DNA of 64,000 nt from Owenia fusiformis (Eukaryota > Annelida > Polychaeta > Sabellida > Oweniidae). Shown here one piece after another: positions 24,563 through 36,100 of this stretch; position 1 is the stretch's first letter, and each line of letters opens with the position of its first letter. The DNA lies in contig CAIIXF020000010.1 of assembly GCA_903813345.2 (NCBI GenBank), forward strand, positions 6,503,169 to 6,567,168, written 5' to 3'. A program made the translations under genes and the position numbers. The notes under the pieces were generated by a model that saw only the letters and a program-made list of their open reading frames with translations, was not told where the DNA came from and did no database searches.

Positions 24563-25411
24563 CACCCTATGCAGACAGAGCCTGTGGGAAATATTGGGTG
24601 CGGAGCAAATGAGCGGAGGGTGCGGAGCTAACGGTTATTTTTGAATTTAAATTTGGGATATTTCTGAAACTAAGCCGTTTTGGGACTTCAAATATACCAA
24701 GATATGTGTAATTGACACCAAATATCAATACAATTGTGAAAATAGTAGCGCAATTCATTCTATAGCGACGCAATGTGCCTTAAACCTTTCCCAGACCTAT
24801 ATATTTTGAAATTATCCTTTTAATACTGAGTCCCCAGCATTCATAAAAAATGGTGTTCAAGGTGCACTATCTATACAAATTATTTTTGCATCTTGGAAGC
24901 CAGGCAGTATCTGTGTGATTTTATAAAAATTCGGAAATGTTCTTCAGATATGAGCCCCTCTAAATATTGGGTGCGGAGCAGCTCCATAAACGTAGCTCCG
25001 CACCCAATATTTAGAGGGGCTCATATCTGAAGAACATTTCCGAATTTTTATAAAATCACACAGATACTGCCTGGCTTCCAAGATGCAAAAATAATTTGCA
25101 TGGGTAGTGTATCTTGAACACCATTTTTTATGAATGCTGGGGACGCAGTATTAAAAGGATAGTCTCAAAATATATAGGTCTGGGAAATGTTTAAGGCATA
25201 CTGCGTCGCTATAAAATGAATTGCACTACTATTTTCACAATTTTATTGATATTTGGTGTCAAATACACATATCTTGGTATATTTGAAGTCCCAAAACGGC
25301 TTAGTTTCAGAAATATCCCAATTTTAAATTCAAAAATGACCGTTAGCTCCGCACCCTCCGCTCATTTGCGCCGCACCCAATATTTCCCACAGGCTCTGTC
25401 TGCATAGGGTG
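24563..25411. mobile_element. 849-bp foldback (palindromic) element with 5-bp TSD
   Basis: Two arms of about 415-420 bp are near-perfect reverse complements, separated by only a few bases around 24980-24992. Ends are CACCCTATGCAGACAGAGCC and its complement. The 5-mer AATAA directly flanks both sides (24558-24562 and 25412-25416), which supports transposition of the whole palindrome as a unit. It encodes no protein of its own; the open frames in it are mirror shadows of each other. Confidence 0.92.
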
Positions 25412-26363
25412 AATAAGCTTACTACGATTTTAAGAAACATAAAGAAGTTTTCCTTCATGGGCGTTACTTGTAATTTCTAATTTTAATTCGTGACTCATTT
25501 CAAGTCACTTTTCGTTTTCAAGTGGCATTTAAGAAGAGTGACATACGACCACGTGTAAATTGTAAAATACGCTAGACTTATCCAGGCACGAGAGCCGAGA
25601 GTGGACTTACACCCATTGACCTCCGAAATACTCTTGCAAATCCATAACAAAGGCCAACACAGTCAACAAAAGAGGGAAAATGAATCATATCCATGCAAAT
25701 CACCAGACACAAACAAGCAAATTACTTCCATGTTCTGACTGGGGAACATTTCCATACGTCGTAATTCACACAAAAAGTTAACCAACTTTAATAGATTTAT
25801 CTCACAATGTGAATTGAAACCAGGTTGTGTTTGTACGATCAAATCAGCTGATCTGGGGTTGCTAATCCAGGGGTCTGACACTTTAGCTTACTAAGTAAGG
25901 GCATGTATTTATAGGCTTAAAGGTAGCATCTGTCATAGAGGGAGTGTAAAATACGGGAGCAATATTCACTATTTTCCCATGCGTTATTTTCTACCACCAT
26001 GTTTTTCCAATAGGCCTAGCATACATATGGAATATTCACTGATTAATGTAAGTCAATGGTACATGTCATAAATGGTGGAAACTGCAAATAGTCTCAGGAT
26101 GAATCTTCCAAAATAATCATTTGTACTGGGGACATCGCGACACCGCCCTACGACAGTAGATCTGGAATGTTTGATTGTTTACATATGTACCAAGATCATG
26201 TCTCTTGAGTAAATGTATAATGTTCATCCAGGTCATTTTTGTCAATTCCCGAAGTAGTCTAGGCGTCTAGGCAAAACTACATTTGCATTCCATTCCATAT
26301 GTTTTTAGAAAAACTTGATTTCACAGCATATATTTGTGGCTTACCATTGTGTCCTGCAGAATG

Positions 26364-26364
<1 letters not shown>

Positions 26365-26406
<42 letters not shown>
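26365..26406. repeat. (GAT)14 trinucleotide microsatellite
   Basis: Uninterrupted GAT repeats of about 14 units. Translated it gives runs of Asp on + or His on -, which explains the open frames around it. Confidence 0.95.
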
Positions 26407-26409
<3 letters not shown>

Positions 26410-26799
26410 CAGACTTTCTTGTTTGTAAGTCCTTGCATGAGGAAGGGGAACAAAAACGGATCGTCATTCCGGCTTGAAGTTGAACAGAATATTTTTGTAG
26501 AAATAACATTTTTTGTGTACAGTCTTACTCAATAAATAGTCAACTGACCCATGCTCAAAATATGTATTTCTATTTTCTTGTAGGAATTGAATGATTTTTG
26601 TTACAAGGCACTGATCAGTCATTTATCAGAAGAACTCAGTGTGTGTTCGGCTGCATGGTATTTTGCTGCTGGTATAACATCAGCAATGTATAATAGTAAA
26701 CATAAAGAAAATAGTAATTTTGTGCGCAGCATTAGAAAGCAAATCGACATTAATTTATGCCAACGGGATGGCAACAGCATGAATAATTTATGTTAATAT

Positions 26800-27240
26800 A
26801 CAATCCATAAATGGTTGTACTTATTTAAATGATAGCAATTTCATTGGTTAGCACTAAATGACGTCACTTTTCTGGATATTGATTGGTTACTTTCAAGGCT
26901 AGTGACGTTCCCAAATATCTTTTGTTCTGCAAAGTATAGTAATTTGAATGATGCATATGACAAATCGATGCCTCTATTTTAAACATAAACATGTTAAAGG
27001 TAATATGCATTATGTATTTTATTGCCAAAATCGGTAAATGTTGTAAACGTCAACATTATAAAGTCAATAATCTTGCAAATAGCCAGCTAGTGCCCAGCTG
27101 GTTGCATAAATTACACACGTGATGAAAATAAAAATACCGACCAATCAATTCGATGAATTCCGTCTATGAACGTCACGTGGGATTTGGATAACCAATCAAA
27201 TTTGACAAGACACGGGACATATGCTCATTCACCTTTTTTA
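26800..27240 (+). promoter_or_regulatory. Candidate CIC promoter region
   Basis: Upstream of the inferred first exon lie a perfect CRE palindrome TGACGTCA (26859-26866), reversed CCAAT boxes (ATTGG near 26843 and 26881), direct CCAAT boxes (27141, 27192) and an E-box CACGTG (27174-27179). The cluster of CCAAT boxes and a CRE within 400 bp is typical of a TATA-less promoter. Start site not determined. Confidence 0.45.
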
Positions 27241-27317
27241 GCGAAAAAGAGATGTAAGAAATCTCCATCCAGATCGCAAATTCAGACGACCAGATGGCTA
27301 TTTGGATATCTGTTTTG
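27241..27317 (+). other. CIC: Candidate CIC 5' exon with overlapping upstream ORF
   Basis: A clean donor TTTTG/GTAAGT ends a probable exon at 27317, and the next exon begins at 28038 after TTTTTCTAG. An ATG at 27294 reads eight codons to the donor, continues in frame through 28038 and ends at TAA 28077-28079. This 21-codon uORF overlaps the main start at 28066. The 5' edge of the exon is a guess. Confidence 0.45.
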
Positions 27318-28065
27318 GTAAGTTATTGTTCATCATTACCTTTTCTACGCATGTGATGAAATAATAGGAGTGAGAGGCGGTCTTTTTGTGCAAAATATAG
27401 CTGCAAATTGAAGGATATAGTCCGTCATTGTTGGGGCCGCAACATGGCAGACAGAATTCTAGACGCTTTATTTTACAAACTGGGCAATATCTGAGCTCAA
27501 ATATGCCAATATGTTCTGAGGTTTACAAGGTTATCAATGAATATAGTGAAATAAGATAGTTATGCATATTATGTTGCAATTTTGTGGCTAAATCTGTAAA
27601 ATTGAGGATGCACGAGCTTACTAAAGTTTGGGTGTTTGTTACGCGATTGCGTTATCAACTTTCGTCATGAGCCATTTTGAATCACGGCGTCACGATCTTT
27701 TCAGGAACCCCCTAATTTGGAGCTAGATTTCTTCCTTAAATCTCAATTAAATAGGATATATTTGGTATCATTTTCAAGGTAATCATCAGGGCATCACGTT
27801 CGAGTGGTGATATAGGTCAGTACCATCGTTTCTTTGACGAAATGAATTACTATGTCAGTTACGTTTTGCGCTGAGGCCACCTGTCATGTTTGGGCAGCCA
27901 TTTTATGATAGTAAAAAATTCCACTTTTTATAACATAACAACAATTTCAAACATTTGTACAAGGCATGTCATCAGTTTTTCATCAAAATTTTAATCATAT
28001 TTTGTGCGTTTTGATGTAATTTTGAATATTTTTCTAGGTGATGGACATTTTGTTGGAATTTGGAC

Positions 28066-30186
28066 ATGAGATATTATAAGGGAACTCGCAGTACATCAAA
28101 GCGTACTGCACAAGTTGACTCAGCTGAGCAACAAAATCCTTCAAGTCCAGCTACAAAAGTGCCTGAAACTGAGGACTCACTCACTGAAGGAAAAACAACA
28201 AGTGGTGCTGAAACAAAAAAGAATCTTGCACGAGGCAAGAAAAAAGTTGATGGTGTCGATAATTCTCAACCCGACAGTTCCAGTAACATAACAGTCCAAT
28301 CGCCATCATTTGAAGTGACATCGGCTATTGTAGTCAATGTATCATCCCCCTTAACTGCAAAAGTAGACCTGAATCAACTGGTTCATAGCATGGCATCAAA
28401 AAATCCAGTCTCCGGGGCCTCCCAGGTGATGGCTTCAACCCGTATGCAACAACAATCGCCAAATACAACTGCCCCTAAAGCAATTGCCAAACCTCCAAAG
28501 AAGAGAAAGGGAGTTGACATTTCCCAAGATAACCCAGCTTCATTCCCTGTTGCTATGCCAACAGTCCCACCACCTGCTAAGAGGTTCCGTATCGACCTCA
28601 GCCAATGGAAGGGCCATCGAGTTCTTGCAAAGAAACAAAACTTTTATCAACCTGGTGTCATCAAACAGATTCATGGAAACTGTGTCTCGGTTTTATTTGA
28701 TGGTGCAACTGAGCCTGTCTACTTCAATGATGTCTTAGATCTTGAAAGTAGAGATATCATTGGTGATATGAGCCCTCCAGCAAACCAAGTCCAACCTGGG
28801 GCCAAAGTTTGTGTCAGAGTGAACCAAGATGAAAATGCTTTCTTTGTAGGAAAAGTAATTGAGAAGAAAACATCCCCAATTCTCTACAGTGTGATACTTG
28901 ATGACAAACCAGCAATGAACTTGTGGTTGACCCGACCAAATATCCGTTTGCTTCAGACACCTTGGTTTGAAGAATTAGAGGAGTTGACACCAGAAGTAAC
29001 CCCACCCCCTACACAGATGATGTATACCCCTCCTCCAGCAGCCACAAGCTCAGCAGAAGATAAGATACTTGTGTCACCTAACAATCCTAAAATGGATGAC
29101 AGTCGTGACTCTTCTGATGATGAGATGAAAATGGAAGATGTAAGCTTTGGATCGGAAGGTATCTCTTCAAGGTCAGGCAGTACAACTCCTGCATCATCTG
29201 GCAAGGGACGTAGCTCTGTAGGTAGTAGTCAGGTAGCAAGAAAGCGTGATGCAGGAAGTAGAAGTCGTAGTGCCCAGTCTTCAGGGAGCAGGGCTAGCAC
29301 TCCACGATCTCCTCTCACTGCCCAAAAGTACAAAAAAGGTGATGTGGTAGAGACAAACAATGGCATAAGGAAGAAATACAATGGGAAGCAATGGCGCCGA
29401 TTGTGTAGCAGGGAAGGATGCAGTAAGGAGTCTCAGAGAAGAGGTTACTGTTCCCGTCATTTGTCTATGCGAGGTAAACTTCCTCGTTCATCCCTCTCAT
29501 ATCCTGGTAAGGACCCTGAGGATAATTCAAGAGATAGTGACCCAGATAGGCATTACCGGGAACGCTTGGACATGGATGAGGCAATCGCTGCTAATACACT
29601 TATATCCCTTGGGAACTCAAGTCGATCAGGGACTCCAGTGTTCTCCCCTACGCCCCTCTCACCGGGTCACCACGCCCACTCCCCATCACCATTGATGGTA
29701 TATCAGCGTGGTGGAAGTGCAGTAGGGTTTACCCCCATCTCCCCTCACCCACACATTACCCCACAAGGTCACATGGGTCTCCTTGGTTCCCCGAATCAAA
29801 GATGGAGCACCCCTAAATCAGGACGATCCTCCACAGAGCTGATCTCCCCAGTAGGACCCAGGGGACAGCACAATCTAGGTACGACACCAACATTTCAGAC
29901 ACACCTCAACTTCAACACTCCAGGGCAGGCATACAAGAACAAAGCTGCAATGAAGGAGCCACTTAGAAGTGAGGGTGGAGATTCGGGTATTGAAATACAC
30001 ACTCCAGGTACAACTCCTGTACATGGCATGCAACGAGGTCAGTTGATATCGCCTCAGAAGATGGTGTCCCCGAACACCCACAAACTGCCACACCAAGGAG
30101 AAGGACACATAAGAAGCAGATCAATCAGCGGTGACAAGAACCAACCTAAACTGATACAGCGCCATCTGCAGCAGCAGCAACAACAG
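28066..30186 (+). CDS. CIC: CIC long-form-specific exon
   Basis: One 2.1-kb exon encodes the whole CIC-L-specific N-terminus (707 aa). It includes [20 protein letters not shown] leading into the Tudor-like domain, and the cysteine-bearing block [20 protein letters not shown] that is almost invariant from flies to mammals. Also present are [20 protein letters not shown] and [14 protein letters not shown], conserved in vertebrate CIC-L. The exon ends inside a Gln run whose last CAG abuts the GT donor; the Gln tract continues in the next exon. Confidence 0.95.
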
Positions 30187-33100
30187 GTATTGTTTCTTTT
30201 AAAAACTATAATCCATATTCATTCATACATACATGTATATCTCTAATGCATAGAACAGTATAAGGTCAGTTCTCTTGTGTCATATCGGAAAATAGTGTTT
30301 GCACAGAAAATAAACACAAAAGGCTCACATCATTTCATAACTTTAATACCATCGATGGAAAGCGATGCATGAATGACTACGATTGATTGAACCTTTAAAG
30401 ATTCACTTTAGTTTCTGAAATTATTGAATCTTTGGGGTTGGTTTCTTGAATAAAAGTTGCAAACATGCCCCAAGTGGGAACTTGTCCTCTCTTTGCTCAA
30501 TTGAATATAGAGAGGAGAGGGGTCCATATAGGGCCTGTTTTGTATGGTAAGTTCAATGGCCGTATTTGTTTACAAACATACATTACTTTTGTAAGACTTG
30601 TGTTAGACTTGTGTAAATGCAATATTGACTCAATAATTCTGCTATTCTGAGATAATTTGGACAACTCACTTTTGATAAAGCACCACATATTTTAATCAAA
30701 AAATCGATCATCATTATTTTACACAGTCAACACGATTTATGCATCAATTGATAGAGCATCTAACAACCAGACATCCCAGACTGTTCTCTGCTACTCTGAA
30801 AAAATTGACATCTCTCTTAAATGATAAAGCACCACATATATTAATAAGAAAACTGATCATCATTATTTTACAGCCAACACATTCACCCTTGGTATACGCA
30901 GCTAACGAAAATTGACCGGTACGGGTCAAAAGCTGGACCGGTACGGGTTAACGGTTTTATTTGAATTTAAAACAGCCATAACTTGCTCAATATTGACTTC
31001 CTCGTGTCCAATTTGAAATATATGATGCCTCCCGATGCTTTTAAATACCCAAATTTTTTACAGATTTTTAAACGGACCAAAACTCTCTAAATGCGCATTT
31101 ATGCTCTTTTCTCTCGAGAACGACTGTCTCATTTTCACGATAACTTTTATTTAGTACTTCTAACATATAAGATCTATTTTTCCCCATCAAGGTATGATGT
31201 AAATGACATGCTATTTACATCTTGTGAGTTTCAATGACGCGCGTTTGATTTTATAAAAAATGCCAAACTTTGTGACAAAGAATTTCATCAGCTATTGCCC
31301 CGAACTGGTCCATCTTCTCGCTGCAAGCAGGATGAAATTCTTTGTCACAAAGTTTGGCATTTTTTATAAAATCAAACGCGCGTCATTGAAACTCACAAGA
31401 TGTAAATAGCATGTCATTAACATCATACCTTGATGGGGAAAAATAGATCTTATATGTTAGAAGTACTAAATAAAAGTTATCGTGAAAATGAGACAGTCGT
31501 TCTCGAGAGAAAAGAGCATAAATGCGCATTTAGAGAGTTTTGGTCCGTTTAAAAATCTGTTAAAAATTGGGGTACTTAAAAGCATCGGGAGGCATCATAT
31601 ATTTCAAATTAGACACGAGGAAGTCAATATTGAGCAAGTTATGGCTATTTTAAATTCAAATAAAACCGTTAACCCGTACCGGTCCAGCTTTTGACCTGTA
31701 CCGGTCAATTTTCGTTAGCTGCGTATACCAAAGGTGACATTTATGCATGGATACATGCTAATAGCCGAACATCCCAGAATGTTCTATTTGTTGCTAGGAA
31801 CAGATAAAACACTGAATACAATGTCAAGGTCTTTTCCTGTAATTCTATATACATGTATTGACTTTATGTCATGTTTGTCATGCTATATTTCGCCTTGAAT
31901 GAAATGGGCAATCTGAGGTTAAAGTGACAAAAGAGCATGTTGGTTAAATTGGTTCAGACCTATAAGAGGCTTAATCATCCCATGATTCTTCCATTCAATT
32001 TGAATATATTTGTCACCAGCAGGTGTTGGTTGGACAAGTTCATCATGGACCCGAGACTGTTGCGTCTCTAATGGCGAAACAGCAGCAGCAACAGCAACAA
32101 CAACAACAACAACTTGAGCAACAACAGAGGATGGCAGCACAAGCCGGCAAACCTGTCATCGGGATCTACCAAATTGAGAGCGCAAAGCCGTCATCAGGAG
32201 ATGACCAGCAGGGCTCATCTAATCACCCTCCACCCACAGCATTGTTGCCATTGATGCCTGTAGTTGTACAAGAGGAAAAGAAAGAAGAGGCGAAACCTGA
32301 CAACAGTAAAGGTGAGTAGATAATCGAAATCACTGATTTAATATGTAATCCTGTTAAGGACTGCAGGTTAACCTATTTTGTCCTAAATAAATATGATTCA
32401 GAATTAACTGTAACTAGCTGATAACAAGCAGCAATAATATCTGAGCATCTAGTGTTTGCAAGACATAAAGATCTATCAAGTGTCAGTATGATGTTTCTGT
32501 GTTAATTTGCAGTGGTTCTGACAGCCAGTGAGTTAGTCCAGTGTCAGGTCTACCCATGGCACTCTGTTGTCCCTTTCCTGACTACCCCTCCTCGCCCCAA
32601 GGGCCCAGATCTTCCACCCCAGGGGCAGCCACAACAATCCACTCAACAGGGGCCCCCTACACAACTCGGTGAGTACAGATTAATAATAGAAATATTACTT
32701 CAATTATTCTCAACACAGTGCCAATAAATCTTAATCCTTAATTAGGTCAGTACAGCATACATACAGTGATCTCCCCAGCATTAAAGCAAGTGGGTACTGC
32801 ATCCATGTGAGATTTTAATATTAGCCATGCACCCACCTGAAAATTCATTCTCACCCACTTGAAAAATAATGAAAAATACGCATATCTTGAAAATTTTGTC
32901 TATACTGTTAAAATAAGAATTTTTTACCCACTTAAGATTAAATCCTGGGGAGAACACAGTGACATCAATGGCAATGCTAAGAAGCATGGGTATGACATGG
33001 AATGTTCACTGCTACACATTGCCTTAACTGAACCAATCAATAAACTTCAAGCCTCGCTTCAATCTGTGGTAGACAACAATGAAAAATACATGTGATGAGC

Positions 33101-36100
33101 ACTTGAAATAATTCTCCATTTGGATTTATATTGGAAGCATTTGTTCACCTTGTGTTAGCATTTGAATAATTCCCATCCTGGTTTAACATGCTGAGTTAAC
33201 TATTCCATTTCATTGAATTCATTCTTCGCTCTACTTAAAAGTTATAACTTCTCTACTGTATTATTTCTTGAACGTTTTGCTCCAACTATTTTATATTAAT
33301 AAATTTTCTATATTTTTCACTGCAGTAGCCTCTTTAATACTTGAGTACTTCATACACCTTAACATTTTAACACACTAGCAATTCATACACTATCACCCAT
33401 GTTAACACTTAAATGATCCATTCATGTTGTGTTAGCACTTGAATTATTCATTCACCTTTTGTTAACACTTTTTAGATAACACATTTACTTAAGTAATTCA
33501 TTCACTCTCACTGTCAACACTTCAATGATCCATTTATCCTGTGTTAACATTTGAATGATCCATTCACCCTGTGTTAACACTTGAATGCTCCATTCATCCT
33601 GTGTAAACACTTGAATGCTCCATTCATCCTGTATAAACACTTGAATGATCCATTCACCCTGTGTTAACACTTGAATGCTCCATTCATCCTGTATAAACAC
33701 TTGAATGATCCATTCACCCTGTGTTAACACTTGAATGCTCCATTCATCCTGTGTTAACACTTGAATGATCCATTCACCCTGTGTTAACACTTAAATGCTC
33801 CATTCATCCTGTATAAACACTTGAATGATCCATTCACCCTGTGTTAACACTTGAATGCTCCATTCATCCTGTGTTAACACTTGAATGATCCATTCACCCT
33901 GTGTTAACACTTGAATGCTCCATTCATCCTGTATAAACACTTAAATGATCCATTCACCCTGTGTTAACACTTGAATGATCCATTCACCATGTGTTAACAC
34001 TTGAATGATCCATTCATCCTGTGCTAACACTTGAATGATCCATTCATCCTGTTCAAACACTTGAATGATCCATTTATCCTGTGTTAACACTTGAATGCTC
34101 CATTCATCCTGTGTTAACACTTGAATGATCCATTCATCCTGTGTTAACACTTAAATGATCCATTCGCCCATTCATCCTGTATAAACACTTGAATGATCCA
34201 TTCACCCTGTGTTAACACTTGAATGCTCCATTCATCCTGTGTTAACACTTGAATGATCCATTCACCCTGTGTTAACACTTGAATGCTCCATTCATCCTGT
34301 ATAAACACTTGAATGATCCATTCACCCTGTGTTAACACTTGAATGATCCATTCACCCTGTGTTAACACTTGAATGATCCATTCATCCTGTGCTAACACTT
34401 GAATGATCCATTCATCCTGTGTAAACACTTGAATGATCCATTCATCCTGTGTTAACACTTGAATGCTCCATTCATCCTGTGTTAACACTTGAATGCTCCA
34501 TTCATCCTATGCTAACACTTGAATGGTTCATTTACTTAAATAATTCACTCACCTTTTCCTAGTGTTAATAGTTGAATGATCATTTCATTCTGTACTACCA
34601 CTTGAACACAGTGTTAACACTTAAATTTTAACACTGAATGATCCACTCTCCCTGTGTTAACACTTAAATGGTTCATTTACTTCAATAATTCACTCGCCTT
34701 CTCTTATTAATAGTTGAAGGATCATTTCATTCTGTATTAACACTTGAACATAATGTTAAAACTTGAATGTTAACACTGAATGATCCACTCGCCCTGTGTT
34801 AACACTTAAATGATTCATTTGCCCTGATTTAACACTTGAATAATTCAAGAGCCCTGTGTTTCAGCAAAAGTTAACTTTGCTGATAAGGTTCAAAACATAG
34901 AAGAAGATGATGATGACGATGATGTCTTTATAAGTGTAGATGATGAGACCCCGGGCGATGTAGTTTCTGCAAAGAGGCGCTCTCAATCTCTTGGTGCTCT
35001 ACCCAAAGATGAACCTAAAAGCCCCCGAAAGGTAACAGTATTCACTGTTCAGTGTACAGTGTTCAGCAATTTATCATTTGATGAATTAATTTGTGTTGAC
35101 CTTTATCGCAAAGCCATCATCTGAAGGACTACGTTATTTTAAAGCATAATAAACTGGATTGTTGTTTCCTTTCTACGCTTAAATAATTAATGTAATTTTT
35201 TTTAGAGTACATTTCTTGCCAATTTAGTACAAAGTTATTTTCATCCTATTTTTTTGTACTTAATTCCAGTTGCTTACTAGTAATTAAACTACACCACTCA
35301 GAATGTAAGCTGTCTGATGGACACAGTTCATTCTTCAGTGTTCTTTGAAAATCAGTTATTCTCAGTGGCTAATAAGATGTTCAATGAATGTATTTAATAT
35401 TTTTTATGATCAGGGGTAGAGCTAAGGTTCTGAGAGCAGCTGGTCAAAATGGCATTACAGACCGGTTGCCATGTTATTTCCCTAAAAATCAGGTGGTCTC
35501 TATCAAAAGTAACCTGTCAAATGACAATTGGACCAGCCCCTTAGCTCAAGCCCTGTTTTTTATCACCTGAGTCACAAATAAATTTTCATGCATGTTATTT
35601 TCAATTCAGATAAAAGACAAGGACCACATAAGACGTCCTATGAACGCATTCATGATCTTCAGTAAGCGCCATAGAGCCAAGGTCCATGAACGGAACCCCA
35701 ATCAGGATAACCGAACTGTCAGCAAGATATTGGGAGAATGGTGGTATGCTCTGGGGGCTAAGGAAAAACAGGAGTACCATGACTTGGCATTCCAGGTAAA
35801 CATCTTTTGATATCTTTCATTCACTCCAAGGGGTGTATTGCATTATAAATATTCTGCTATTCATTATTATACAACTCACATGCAACTTTGATTTTGAGTG
35901 GGCCAAAAAGCTGATATTTTATTTTTCTGTTGACATTTACAAATTTGGCAATTAAACCAACATGCCAGTCACCTTTTATTGATTATTTCACCTATAATTT
36001 CTAGTTAAAAGAGGCTCACTTCAAAGCTCACCCAGAGTGGAAGTGGTGTTCTAAAGACCGCAAGAAATCTGCAGGAAGTACCAGTAGCGCCCCAAGAAGA

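Noticed and set aside
26299-26796. ORFs 26299-26535 and 26587-26796, the latter preceded by a TTTTCTTGTAG acceptor-like site
   Set aside because: The first is opened by the GAT microsatellite. The second has no recognised homology and no partner exon, so it was not called as a gene.
33485-34488. Minus-strand repetitive ORFs ([10 protein letters not shown] repeats)
   Set aside because: Translation of the 30-bp minisatellite; no start context, no homology, inside a CIC intron.
33490-34530. CRISPR-like regularly spaced repeats
   Set aside because: Units are directly tandem with no unique spacers, in a eukaryotic intron.
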